Below are positions 41,305 to 53,037 of a stretch of 64,000 nucleotides of DNA, in pieces. The DNA lies in assembly GCA_021234155.1 (NCBI GenBank), contig JAJEKV010000104.1, positions 746,001-810,000 on the forward strand. The letters are read 5' to 3'. The notes under the pieces are model-generated. The model was not told where the DNA came from and searched no databases. It worked only from the letters and a program-made list of their open reading frames with translations. Made by a program: the position numbers and the translations under genes. Origin of the DNA: Isoetes taiwanensis. Taxonomy: Eukaryota; Streptophyta; Lycopodiopsida; Isoetales; Isoetaceae. Position 1 is the stretch's first letter; each line of letters starts with the position of its first letter.

Positions 41305-44300
41305 TCAAACATGATAACTTTTTGGAACTGAAATGGGAGCGGGAAGACCTGTAGATTGAAGTTCAGGTATACCCTTGAGTTCCAAAATTTTACTAATAGA
41401 TTCTGCCATAGTTGCGGGACAATTAGCACAACTGCTTTCATTTAATAGGGACTGATAGATCTCATGGCAAGCATTCTCGTTTTTGATCCACATCACAGAG
41501 CAAGCACAGGTACGATTCCCGGATTGATTACAAAAATACTCCATGGAAGACATATCCAATAGGACGTTGCGAATGCAAGTCAAGTCAAAATGCAATTGCC
41601 AGAAATCAGATGTTTCATGAGCCAAATAACTGACTTTTCTGACATAGAATTCCTTTATAAAGGTAAAGAAATCTTCAAAGTTCATCCCTGCAATAATTCA
41701 ATGTGTATAATCAGTTCAGCATTTTTGATAGAGGTAAGCTTGATAATTACCTACAATGATAATTAATATATAGACTAAACTGAATAAATGAACACACAAT
41801 ATGCTTTCATTCTAAACTCAAACGGAATTAACTTTCAGTCAAAGGATATCTGCCTGTCTTGTCTACACCAAATCAGCCTTTTTTTCCAACTTAGATATAT
41901 TGACATCTAATATTGTAGTCCACACTTACGGGGGAACCCTGTTATAAAAGCTGATTCACACTATCTTCTATCCCTCATTCATGTTTTAAGCCCTTTATCT
42001 TAAAAAAGGAATATGTTTAAAATTATAGGTATGAATATATTATACTCTTTTTGAACACACAACCTGAATTAGCTGCAAGGTTTCGCTGACACAACTCCTC
42101 GAAGTCATCCGCTATGCTCCTGATATCTTCGATTGATGCAATGGTCTCTCGATAGTCATCCAAAAGAAGCCTCCACTGCACCATTTTCTCATAAACAAAA
42201 CTTAATAAAGGGACCAGGAAGGCTAAAGATGATACACAAACTCTCATAAAGATGTAATCAGCCAAATGCGTTGCAAGTATTCACCCAACTAGGATATGTC
42301 ACCCAGTGGTTTATTGCTAAAGCATAACAGCAAACAAAAACAAGAAAGAAAAAACTGATAAAAGTTACGTTTTGCCAAGGCAATTTGCTGTCCAAAAGTT
42401 TCTATTAAGTTAGGAGTAAATGCATGGATCACGAGAGCCTTACAACATCAACTGCAATAGAAATAGATGCAGTGACTTACGATCCAATGAAGATTGCATG
42501 CATTAAGCCAGTTGTGGTTTATGGATATGGTGTTCTCCTGCAAAAAGCTCATCTTTCACAAAGCCGGGCATATGTTGACAAATTAGCGAGCAAAAGTTTT
42601 ACAGACTAACCAAGTTTGTAACTTGATGATACCAGCCACTGGGAACAAAAATGACATCCCCCATTTCCTGTATACAACGGACCCAGCCAGCCTACAAACG
42701 AAAAGTGTAAGCGAAAAAGAAGTCGAGTCAAATGACAAATAATGCAGAAAATGCAAAGGAGAAAAATGCCCATCAACAATAGAGAACAAGAATGCTCGTT
42801 GTAAATAAGAATGATGGCTGTGCAGAAGGTGCCATCTTATCATTTAGCATTTTGTAGACTTGTGTTGGAAAAAGAAATAAATACATACATTAGAAAACCC
42901 TGGATATAGCTTCTCGGAAATGGGAGCTGAGATGTCATAAACAGTGTGTTTGCGGAACCTGGAAGGTGATGCTGGAATTGGAAAGGTCAACAAATAATTG
43001 GGAGGTTTGAAACTGGAAAACCAGTCACTTTTCAAAAGGTTACTACACCTGTCATAAAGAAGTGGAGTATTCTCTGGGAAAAGCAAGTACCAAACTTTCT
43101 TTCCACAAACATTTCCTGACCAACTGTATGATCTAAAGACATCAGCATGCAAAGGTGTCCATGTACCTGAAAGTAGCTTGATATCAGCACGTAACAAGTG
43201 ATACTTAATACAATCCTTGATCAGTTAGTTAGACACCCCTAGACGAGAGAGTGGAAACCTAGAGAGTGACAGAAGCAAGTATATACTGATGTTGGAGGAT
43301 CTATCATGCATGGAGTTAGTAGTAGAATTTATGATATATCACACATAATTTTATGCCAGCCAGAATAGGAATTTGCTAGGAGTATCAAAGGCTATTGATC
43401 TGTTTGAGCTTACTCGTACTTTTAATATCTATCTAAGCAATGTAGCATACTGATGAGTCCTTTACATAGTTCTATAACAAAATCTTTTATCTTTATCCAT
43501 GACCTTGGTATGGGAAGAAGATAACCACAATCTTTGGGTGAACCTTTCCTGCTAGAAGCAATTAGAAGATGCCCTGATACAATTTCAGCAACCGGGGGTG
43601 TTGAGGACACCTACGAAAGAAAGGTCGTGAGAGAAGAATATGTGGGAGGCTCTTTCGGCGTTAAAAAATGACATGCAATGCTTACTTCACTTTGCCAAGC
43701 AACGCACCACAATTTTCAAGTTAGAAAAGGACAACAAGAAAATGCAATAGAAAAATATATGACAGATGACCCGGCTGGTCTAATCGGCTCTGTGAATTCC
43801 CTGGTGGATCTAGCTGACCTAATTTTCCAAGGAGTCATCATCTTGTTTTGGAAAGATTGCATGCCTCTGTAAGTCATTTATTTCTACAAATCGGATTTTC
43901 TTTTCCTGTTATTGGAATTTACATTTGACAATGCCGAATCAGGTCCCAAAAAAGAGCCAGCTCTAATTGCTGTACTGCTGATCTCTCTGTCTGGCAATCC
44001 TCACTCTAAATAGACTGTTTCATAAACATATAAATATAGAGATTCAGATCCTTCTAGAATACTGCATACCTCTTCTACACATCCTGTAAATCATGCTTAT
44101 AAACATGTACATCATGCAATTTCAAGACGGATGGGATTGGAATGATGGAACTACCGAGAAGCTCATTATTTTGAATGCCTTAAAAGTCGATAACCAAGGG
44201 AGCCTTCCTGTATACCTACAGCTTATGAATATATGATACTACCTCAAAAGCAGCGCAGTTTGGTGCACTAGATAATGAAAGGAGGAGTTTAAAAATGACA

Positions 44301-45621
44301 TTTTTTGCCCAATGCCCTGTGCTTAGCTTTCTACAGCATCCCAGCATCCCAGATTTCAACAAATCCAGATGTGCTCAATCCGACTAAATTAAAATGCTAT
44401 CATAAACAATCAGGATCACCTCTAGTTAGGTGCATCAATCTGCTGCATGCCTCCTCTTTAATATAACTGATTGAAACCAAGGTATAAAAAACGCATCATA
44501 CAGAAATGCCACATTGGTCAGAAGCGGTCGAGCAGGCCCGCAATCTCATATGATGCAGCATTTTTTTGGAGAAGTTTGACCCTCTATTAGCAGCTATTGG
44601 TTCATAGTTTACATGAGAAGGTTCTATTTGAATGGATTTTGTAAAAGATATGCAGCTCTCTGTTGTGCACCAATTCTACAATGAATGGACTGCTTCCCAC
44701 TTCAACCATTTCTATGTCTTGGCCTGACACATTCAGGACCTTCTGAACCAAAGGTTTTTAGATTAAACCAGGATTGCTGGTCGTGTATCTCAAAAACAAT
44801 GACATATAAGACGTAATCTATATAACCAAATTACCTACCTTTTGGTCCCATGTAAACAAAACGATAATCAGAGCAGTCAGCTTCGTTATAAGGAGTTTGC
44901 TCCAGAGAATTGGGCTTAGACTGGTCAAAAAACAAGTTAAGCCAGTCATCTGAGAAGAATTTTGGTGTTGAGTATGCCTCATAATGTGGATAATCCTGAA
45001 ACCAAACGAAAGTCAATCAGTTACACTGAAACCCCAGAGCCCATGTGTCCAGCCGAATCCTAGTCCAAGAAGCTCAACATCTAAGGGGAGGAGTTAGTGA
45101 TGCAAATAAGTATCATCACCTTCACAAAGTGCCAATCCTTTAAATATAATGATTGATTGTCTGCATTCTTGCCATCATAAAATTCAATTGTTTTGAACTC
45201 TTTCCAGTATTGGATGAACTCAGAAAAGTTCATCTCTATCCTCTTTTGATCAGTAAATTCTCGTTTTCCACAATCTGCAACCTGAACAAGAAAATTTCAT
45301 GTTAAAAGCAAGCAAGTACAAACAATAGCTAAAAGGTCGAATTTCATTTTTAATGCAAAGTTCAAAGATAAGTAAGGAAACAACCTGAACGGTGGAGCCG
45401 CCGAAAGTATCAGCTAAAAACTGCAAGTTTGGAGTTCCATCCGCTAAGACCCAGTCCTTGCAGGCTCTCCAATTCTCCATTAGTCCTTTGATTACCACAG
45501 GCTTGTTCTGAAGCATATACTTCTCCCAAAACTCTCTATATGACAGAGTGCGGCCATCCTCTCGAGGAACCTCGTCAACAACCTTCAATCCAAAATTTTG
45601 CTCGACTCCTCGGACATCCAT
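41305..45621 (-). CDS. JMJ20: JMJ20/JMJD4-type JmjC oxygenase, intact, nine exons
   Basis: Exons 45621-45385, 45281-45120, 44995-44839, 43166-43049, 42958-42889, 42691-42611, 42537-42481, 42175-42064 and 41687-41305 join in phase with GT-AG borders, giving 458 codons plus stop. The plant JMJ20 I recall is about 460 aa. Landmarks: LSYREFWEKYMLQNKPVVIK, VADCGKREFTDQKR, SLYLKDWHFVK, YRFVYMGPKGTWTPLHADVF (iron ligands H-x-D), MGDVIFVPSGWYHQVTNL (distal His), ENTISINHNWLNACNLHW and CQRNLAANSGMNFEDFF. This is the Fe(II)/2-oxoglutarate JmjC fold. Arabidopsis JMJ20 is reported to act on histone arginine methylation in germination, while animal JMJD4 hydroxylates eRF1; the substrate here is unknown. 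It is the only complete host gene in the window. Intron 3 (1.67 kb) is the longest. Confidence 0.93.
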
Positions 45622-45825
45622 TTTGGAATGCAGCCCTAAGGCACTTTTAACGTAAATATGGTGAGCATGGGTGAAGCCTTTTCTGTCTTTTGTTTAACTC
45701 ACAGCTGAGTGTCGAACTTGTACCTGGTTCATTCCGTGCACTGCGCAACACCATTCTAGCAGCAGCTAACAGCTTCGAACATTGTATTGCAACAGGGATA
45801 ATAATAAGTCAACCGAATACTTTGT

Positions 45826-46196
45826 GGGTTGCCCAAGGGCAAACCCTATGTGGGTTTCTGGCATATTCTAAGTATATGTCGGTAAGATATGCCATTAACT
45901 CCTCCAAACCTATTGTTCCCTGTAAACTAGCAGTCACGTGCATTGTGTATCGCGGATGTTTGAACCGGCTAACTGGCAAGACAGACATAGCATCGGGCTA
46001 TGGCCTATGTGGGTTGCCCAAGGGCAAACCCTATGTGGGTTTCTGGCATATTCTAAGTATATGCCGAAATATACCTAAGATATGCTATTAACTGCTCCAA
46101 ACCTATTGTTCCCTGTAAACTGGCAGTCACCTGCATTGTGTGTCGCGGATGTTTGAACCGGCTAACTGGCAAGACAGACATAGCATCAGGTTATGG
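45826..46196. repeat. 185-bp tandem duplication upstream of JMJ20
   Basis: GGGTTGCCCAAGGGCAAACC occurs at 45826 and 46011. The following about 185 bp (through GGCTAACTGGCAAGACAGAC) is repeated with few changes. It lies 200-575 bp upstream of the JMJ20 start codon. Confidence 0.85.
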
Positions 46197-46510
46197 CCTG
46201 GTCGCGCTTTGTAATGCTTCTGCGCGAATATTCTGGAGCGCACGATTGGAAGGAGGGCTTACAAGCAGGGCGCATGAAGCTATTCTTCTTGCTCGTGCTT
46301 CTGTTCGTTTGGAAAACCTCAAAAATCTGTACTAAAATCTGTAAGTTACATTCAGCATCCTTGTGCTTTTGCAGATTTTTGAGCTTTAACCACTTTTTCA
46401 TATATGATATTGCATGAAGCTGCAAATGAATTCGTGATGTGCAATATTTTCCAAAATACAAAATTTATATGTTCAACATTTTTTGTTATCTCTCCTTGTG
46501 TTTTTCTCAG

Positions 46511-46605
46511 CCGTATGAAGATGACAAAACAAACCACGGTGTTCATGTAGCAGATCCTGATTGGCTTGTAAAGACTATTCACAACGCCGACTTATCAAAT
46601 TACAG
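46511..46605 (+). other. Orphan exon candidate, divergent from JMJ20
   Basis: Between TTTTTCTCAG and GTAAAAC lies a 95-bp open block encoding PYEDDKTNHGVHVADPDWLV and KTIHNADLSNYR. Splice-like borders and a protein-like composition suggest a real exon, perhaps with an upstream exon near 46193-46335 (MKLFFLLVLLFVW could be a signal peptide). I do not recognise the family and find no further exons. Confidence 0.35.
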
Positions 46606-47252
46606 GTAAAACTGCTTGGTCCTTGGTAGGTTACAGAGCTAATGCCCTGCGGTAACATCAGATTTTGCAGTTGTAATAGTTTTAGTTCCACCATAATGAT
46701 GCCATCCTTCTCCCTAAACTTAATGCTTTCTCCAGAGAAATGTTTCTTCAATGAATCTGCTGAAATCTTTTGAGACGATTTAATATCTGCATATGGATTT
46801 AGTTGAAAGTATTTTGACCTATGAGAATCCAAGTTGTTATGAAGCATGCCCTCGGGTGTCACGGTCTATGCTTCCATATATTTATAGCCATGAAGCATGC
46901 GACAATTCCCTACAAGAAAGACAACACATCTCTGTTAATAATTGTATCAAATGTTATTGAGCACATACAACTATGAGGGTCACATCTTGATTTTATAGAG
47001 TAGTTCCCATTAGAGCTCAAACTTCAGTGAAGAAGTTAATGAGTGATTTAAAGTCAGTTGATTGGATTGCATTCTGGTGGATGTTTTAACGCTCATAAGA
47101 TGTTGTCTGTAACAGTAAGTGAAGCAGCAACGTCAAAGGAAATTGAAGTGATTTAAACAATCGTCAGTTTATATATTATTCTGGATTCAATGGAGTAATC
47201 CAGAAAAGAAGCAGAGCAAGCAAGGAGAGAAGCAGCAGCACAACAGACTGAA

Positions 47253-47648
47253 ATGTTAAAACTTCTTCAAGTTATGACGGAATCTTTACATTCACTGAAA
47301 AATAAGAACATTGAATTGAAACAACGGGTAAGGAGCATATCAGATGTATCTCATGGTAATGATTATATGGAGAATGACAGTAGTAAGGAGACATTGATGG
47401 AAGTTTTGCAGAAACTAGATACCAGAATGAATGAAATCGTTGAAAAACGGGCTCAAAGCAAACGTGCATTGAATATCAGAATAACTGGGCTACCGAAAAA
47501 AGAGGAGGAAAATACCAAAGAAGAAGTACAGGAATTGTTTTCTCAAAAGTTGCAAACCCCTAGAGATGGGATTATAAACGCCTACAGAGTAGGTAAGTGG
47601 GATGGACGCATCCATAGTTTTGAAAGGGCAAAACATATGGCTCAATGA
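47253..47648 (+). CDS. LINE ORF1-like RNA-binding protein
   Basis: 131 codons. An N-terminal heptad-rich coiled coil (LKLLQVMTESLHSLKNKNIE) is followed by RALNIRITGLPKKEEENTKE, which resembles the L1 ORF1p RRM entry. Coiled-coil reading extends upstream without a Met. It would coat LINE RNA in the retrotransposition particle. The ORF ends within KHMAQ, probably by frameshift. Confidence 0.65.
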   Translation: MLKLLQVMTESLHSLKNKNIELKQRVRSISDVSHGNDYMENDSSKETLMEVLQKLDTRMNEIVEKRAQSKRALNIRITGLPKKEEENTKEEVQELFSQKLQTPRDGIINAYRVGKWDGRIHSFERAKHMAQ

Positions 47649-47774
47649 TGATTTAACACAAACCCAACTAGCGCAACAGAAAGAGGAGGTCTGAAAAATG
47701 AAAGAAGCCAAACGTGAAGGTAAAAAAGTCTTTTGGAGGAATGACAAGGCCGTTATTGTCGAATAGCAAAGGAA

Positions 47775-48835
47775 GACCATTAGGTTGTGTATGTGGAACA
47801 TTAATGGTAAGGTAGACGAAGTTGCCTTACTCGGAGATGTTCTCAAATCGTGGAACTTATTTTTCTGACCCAGGGGGTGCACTTATACATAAGGGGGGTA
47901 TGGCATCTGCGTTCGGAGGGTAGCAAAAAACCCCCCTTGTATACGCAATTTCAAAAGGCAATTTGACCCCTTTGTGTATAGATATTGCTCCAAATCAGTG
48001 CCTAAAAACACCCCTAACCCCTACGTATACGTACGCAAATGGTCCAAAAAACACCCCTCCGTTGAACTCTCATGGGTTATACGCTGATCAAAGGTGAATC
48101 CCCCGGGTTTTCTGACAGAAACACATGAACATGAAGAACGTGGTCTTCCTGACATAGAGAACTTTCATTTGTTACATTCTGTCTGGCATGACAAGGGTTG
48201 GAGAAGAAAAGGAATAGGAGGCATGGCAGTATATGCATGTAAAGGGCTGGAAAACTTGTTTACAGTGGTTAAGAAAGACACGTCTAAACAACATATTTGG
48301 CTGGAGACTGTGGGGTGCTATGGAAAAAAGTACATCACTGGCTGCTACTACCCGCCCAAAGACTCACTTCTTTAAAAGAAAGGGGACATGGATAAGGATG
48401 ATCCGTTCCACCACCTGGAAAAGGATGCTTTAGAGTTAGAAAAACATGGGGACATCGTAGTATTAGGAGACTTCAATAGCAGAATAGCACATAAACAAGC
48501 ATACATACCTGCTGACAAAGGAGATTCTATATGGATGGAACCATTAGATGGAGAAATTATGCAAGCAAATGGATGGGCAAATAATTCAAGACCGCAATAT
48601 TGATGTACAATCACAAGGTACGCACTTACTGAATATGTATAGTGGACTAGATTTGATTGTGTTAAATGGTATAAAGAGATTCCCATGTTCTGGAAAATGT
48701 ACATCTAATGGGGCTACAAGGATCAGTGCTAGCGTGATTGATTTGGCATTAGCAAGTACAAACATCTTGGATAGCATATCTAATTTTTATGTAAATGACT
48801 CTGTTCCTACATCAGATCATACCCCATTGTGATGG
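47775..48835 (+). pseudogene. LINE APE-type endonuclease, interrupted
   Basis: Segments TIRLCMWNINGKVDE, FLTETHEHEERGLPD (catalytic Glu region), GDIVVLGDFNSRIAHK (D-x-N motif) and VPTSDHTPL (terminal S-D-H) are the endonuclease landmarks in order. They lie in different frames. The MITE interrupts it immediately before the TETH motif. The enzyme nicks target DNA to prime reverse transcription. Confidence 0.82.
47870..48107. mobile_element. 238-bp MITE with 9-bp target duplication
   Basis: TTTTCTGAC occurs at 47861-47869 and 48108-48116. The insert starts CCAGGGGGTGCAC and ends GTGAATCCCCCGGG, giving short inverted ends of the form CCnGGGGG. A 9-bp duplication is typical of Mutator-like elements. 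Inside are repeated TATAC and CCCCT words but no ORF. Excision on paper rejoins the LINE endonuclease frame. Confidence 0.85.
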
Positions 48836-49207
48836 ACATAGAGATATAAAATCGAGAAGACATGCCCTTGCAGGAATAGGCATTTAGCAAGAATATATAC
48901 ATGAATGTAGTCAAGAAAATAGAGTACAAAAAGGTATATGAAGGGAGAAATATCATGGCCATCAGATTTGATTGATCTTGATACCACGCTTACATCAATG
49001 TTGATTGATGTGGCTAATAACTGCTTCTTGTCGCAAAGAAGAGCAAAAGGATTGCCATGCAATGGATAGTATGATCAAGAATGCAAGAATACAAGAAGGG
49101 AGTATAAACATGCTAACGCCATATGTAAGCCTAGAGTCAGAGAGGAATATAGGAAGTTGGTCAGACAGAAAAAACGGACATACTTACAACAAAAACATGA
49201 ACATTTT

Positions 49208-49420
49208 AGTAGAGCGGAAGTTTGCCATTTGGCGGGACTTCTTGGGTGTTGTAGATGGTGATGGTCGGTTTGTACAGCAGTAGAGTTGCAGTTTTTCTGT
49301 GAGTTTGTTGTGGAGTGTCGAGGTATCGCTGTCTCTTTGGGGCAGTTCTCCTTCCTCCTCACTTGCTTTGTAACATTACCATTCTTTTAATATATTGATG
49401 ACACAGTTCTTCAAAAAAAA
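49208..49420 (+). mobile_element. 213-bp poly(A) retroposon in LINE A
   Basis: A 17-bp duplication AAAAACATGAACATTTT lies at 49191-49207 and 49421-49437. The insert ends ..GATGACACAGTTCTTC plus an A-run merging with the second copy. It is probably a 5'-truncated L1-type 3' end or a SINE. Without it the LINE frame reads straight through. Confidence 0.88.
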
Positions 49421-49437
49421 AAAAACATGAACATTTT

Positions 49438-50719
49438 GTGAAAGAATTGATTGAAGATCCTAAAAGGTTCTGGGGTAAGATAAAAAGAAGAAAACAAATG
49501 GTGAATACATTAGATATAGACAAGTTGATAAGACAGGTACAGAAACTATACCACATTGAGGGTGTGAATGATGTCATGCAAGTAAATGGTGAAGTATTGG
49601 TGTTCTTTGAAGAAGAGGTGGAAATTGGTATAAAAAAACTAGCATGTGGAAAGGCAGCGGATACTCTTAGACTCATGGCAGAAATGGTTAAATGGGCAGG
49701 ACCGGGTGTGGCAAAGATAATTACAAGGATGATGAACAAAGGATTGATAAATGGCTTTCCATCTACATGGCAGTACACCCGAGTAGTACCGATTCATAAA
49801 GCAGGAGATATGGCAGACCCAAATAACTATAGGATGGCTACAAAATAAGATGAGCACATGGCCATAGGCAAATAATGTTAGGGCAGTGGGACAAGCAAGT
49901 TTTTGGCGTAAAAAGTCCATAATAGATTACCTAGTTACTTTCAGAGCAGTCACGGATTCAATAAAAAGGGCTAAAAAACTACTTTTTGCATGCTTTATAG
50001 ATCTTACCAAAGCTTTTGACATGCTGCGTAGGAAAAATATATGGGATTATATGGAAAATATTGGTGTGCCCCAGGGCATGAAAAATGCAGTTGCTATATT
50101 ATATGAAATGGTGGTAGTTGGATTGTCCTTCCCATTGAACCAACAATGCCAAGAGGAAATTGTCAGCAATGTAGGTGTGAAACAAGGTTGCCATTTGCCG
50201 CCCACTCTTTTTGGCATATATATTGATCAACTAGAAATGTGGTTACATGAGAATGGAGGAGAAGGGACCACAATTGCTGAATATGTATTAGTGTTATTGC
50301 TGTATGCTAACGATATTGTGATCTTTTCCAGGAGTCAGAAAGGTATGCAGAAACATTTGAATGCTTCGCTGACTTTTTTGACATAATAGAGATGAAATTG
50401 AATTTGGACACATATAAATACTTGGGGTTGGTTGTGAAACACAACTATAATTGGAACAATGCAGTTGAACAGAGGGCGGATGCTGGGATTAAGGCTCTTT
50501 ACTCAATGCAGAGAGTATGCGATAAAAAAGGGATTATCGATTGGCAACTTAAAAAAATGCTTTATAACTCTTTGGTGCGCTCTGTCATTTTATACGGATG
50601 TGAGATGTGGAGGCCAGGACTATCTTTAGACATAAGTTTTTATTAGCAGAACTGAGAGTTAAAATGCAAACACCATACTAGATGATGCTTGTTGAGACAG
50701 GGATCTTTAAATTGGAAAT
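49438..50719 (+). CDS. LINE reverse transcriptase, degenerate
   Basis: ORFs 49438-49848, 49886-50386 and 50392-50646 cover RT. Landmarks: PSTWQYTRVVPIHKAGD, LLFACFIDLTKAFDMLRR (motif A), VSNVGVKQGC (motif B) and LLYANDIVIFSRS (motif C, where Y-A-N-D replaces Y-A-D-D). The thumb-like tail (YKYLGLVVKHN, LYGCEMWRPG, FLLAELRVKMQTPY) runs to 50719. Frame breaks and the altered catalytic box make it inactive. The FIDLTKAFD/GVKQGCPLSP style differs from the usual plant L1; I cannot place the clade. Confidence 0.82.
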
Positions 50720-52330
50720 TGTGACGTCCCCTACTCCTTATACGGTGCCCACACTGTATCAGAAGGTGGAGCATTCCCCCTGACAGCCAAACTGGCAGGG
50801 GCCATCCACTTGACACCACTCCCAGTGGAATGAGCCAGCAAGGGAAGAGTGGATGTGTCATTCACCCGTCTCCCTTCGGGTCAACTTAGCTGCGGAAGCG
50901 TGAATAAACATGAGCACATAATAACAATATATCAATACAATCACCTCGAAGGGTGAACACATCATAATCATCACATGTACAACAACATCGATAAGAACAA
51001 TAACAACAAGGGAAATCCTACCCAGGGCTCAGACTCAAGGGGGGTCGACTGACGGCTTGGGCCTCCAGAAGTCAAGCAGACCGAATTCATGGCAATGGAT
51101 TGGGCTGGCATAAGAACATAGCTATTGGGTAGTCCACTCCATCCGCCCCTCCTGTGCACACTTTGCAGAGTAGGTTGAAAAGTGTTGGGGCCGGACCGTA
51201 GCCTGCCGGGTACATAGCCAAGAGGGCTACTACTGGGTTGCATCTCCCCAGCCCCGATGAGGCAGGAGGAGAGTCACCTCTCCTCCAGAGGCTTCCATGC
51301 CCAACACAGGTGGCTAGAGGGCCACTGCCCTTATTCGACTTGAACTTCATGGAGAGTGACGCATCACTCCAGAAGTGTCGAGCTCATGCCTTGCCCACAT
51401 GCAGTGGCAAGCCATTAAGCCTAGCTCACAGGGATCCTTGGTAGGCTTTACACACCAGAGGGATCGTTCTGTGTTGGGACAAGTACCTCCTTGTTCTGTC
51501 AGTCTAGCCCCTCTACCCACAACCTGGTGGGCTCCTGTGCACAGGCCGCATATAATTGGAAACTAGTAGTCTGTCTAGGATCATCTGCTATACAGGCTTT
51601 AGGCCTCTACCCCCATTCCCAATACATGGAGGTTACAGAGTGAAATACTAACATCATCACAGAACTGAAATGAAGAATAACATCTAATCTATCTACCTAA
51701 ACATCCAGAGTTAGGTTCCTTTGTTAGGGCTTATGATATCGGGATCTATAAGGCCTCTAAAGCTGAACTAACATGCTAAACCAGCTCATTGCCTAGCCAA
51801 AAGACGGCTTTGCACAACAGAATGACCATTCACCTGGCGCCTGAATTGCTCCGGATCCTCGGAGTGCATCCATGCTTCTGATCCTGCTGAAGACTGCTGC
51901 CGCTCGAAGATCTATTGTGCAAATGCGGCTTTTCAGAGTCTGGCAGTGCGAATTCGAGTCCTGGTTTGGCCGAAATGGCTCAGAGGAACCCTAAATGCGA
52001 GAGAAGGAAAAGAGCTCAAGGAAAACCCTAAATGCAAAGAGAAGAAAAGGTTTAGGGTTTAAAGGAAAAGCCCTTATATAGAAACCCTTAGGGTTAGGTT
52101 AGACATTGGTCAAATGGGGTTTAGCCATTTGGCAATGGGGTCCATGGGGTTTATAATTGTGTATGTTTATTTAACATGCACAATATTCGAGGTTGCCCCC
52201 CTAGGTGCAACTTTTGCCCCCTAGGTGCAACCCTTTACGGCACTCAAGTACATGTCAATTGTGGACACGTACGTGTGACGTGGCAGTATAATATACGTAT
52301 TCGGAGCGTATATTATATTGGAACGTCACA
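50720..52330 (-). repeat. 3' LTR of the truncated chromovirus
   Basis: 1611 bp, TGTGACGTTCC ... GGGGACGTCACA in element sense. A TATA-like TATATAAG lies at 52080-52073 on the minus strand. It is related to the fragment at 20817-22729. Confidence 0.85.
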
Positions 52331-52343
52331 ATCTCCCCACCTT
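52331..52343 (-). other. Polypurine tract
   Basis: On the minus strand AAGGTGGGGAGAT directly precedes the LTR start TGTGACG. Confidence 0.85.
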
Positions 52344-53037
52344 GAATTGATGTTGTCCTCAGCATCATGCGTCTTCCCACCTTGGAAACCTGCATATCCT
52401 GCAATGACATTCACTATATATACAATTTTAAAATCAATTTCCTCAAGGTAATATTTTAATTTATCATAACATATCCTTGTATATCGTACTATGATGAGAG
52501 GCTCTTTCGTCCTCTACTTCATCATCTATTATTCACAAAATTTTACGACTTATAACATTATTATAACATAGTTCAAAATTCTCCTAATTAATGCTCCTTG
52601 TCGTATCCTCACAACACATTAAGACAAAATTATGTGTTGCGAGTCTTTGTAGTGCGATCTCCCTGCCGCTCGACTCCTCTATTGGCCTGTAGGTTCACAC
52701 TACGTCAGTATTCATTTAATTATTATAAAGATTGGTTGTTAGGGAACCACCCATTAAATACAATTACATGAATGCAAGGCATATCTCCCGGCATAGGAAG
52801 ATTATGTTTCTTCCATCATGGCCGTGGAGACAGCGCCCTATCATGCCTAGGATGACACTCATGCCTACACTTTAGTTGCCTTTGGCGTGAAGGTTGGTGT
52901 CCTCCCCGTATTTGGGTGTGAAGGATCCGTCCCGTGGTAGGCATTGACTAGAGGTGCTTTCCTATCAATGCATGCCTGAATGACCTCTTATCTCTCAAGA
53001 TCGTCTACTTCCGTGGGACGAAAGTAGACTTTTTAAT
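52344..53037 (-). other. 3' untranslated internal region of the chromovirus
   Basis: About 0.7 kb between the end of pol and the purine tract with no ORF. Nothing else recognised. Confidence 0.55.

Larger units (their letters stand above)
47160..50719 (+). mobile_element. LINE A: coiled-coil ORF1, APE endonuclease, RT; defective
   Basis: It contains in order an ORF1 (47253-47645), an endonuclease region (about 47775-48835) and RT (49438-50719). It is broken by a MITE (47870-48107), a poly(A) retroposon (49208-49420) and the chromovirus whose LTR begins at 50720. Removing each insert at its target duplication rejoins the frame locally. Substitutions and stops add to the damage. The 3' end is not found beyond the chromovirus. 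Confidence 0.85.

Noticed and set aside
42424-42609. Plus-strand ORF starting MDHESLTTST
   Set aside because: It covers exon 7 of the JMJ20-like gene in antisense.
43590-43870. Gag-like words (NMWEALSAL) in intron 3 of JMJ20
   Set aside because: Short, with stops and no zinc knuckle, LTR or primer site; too weak to call a Copia remnant.
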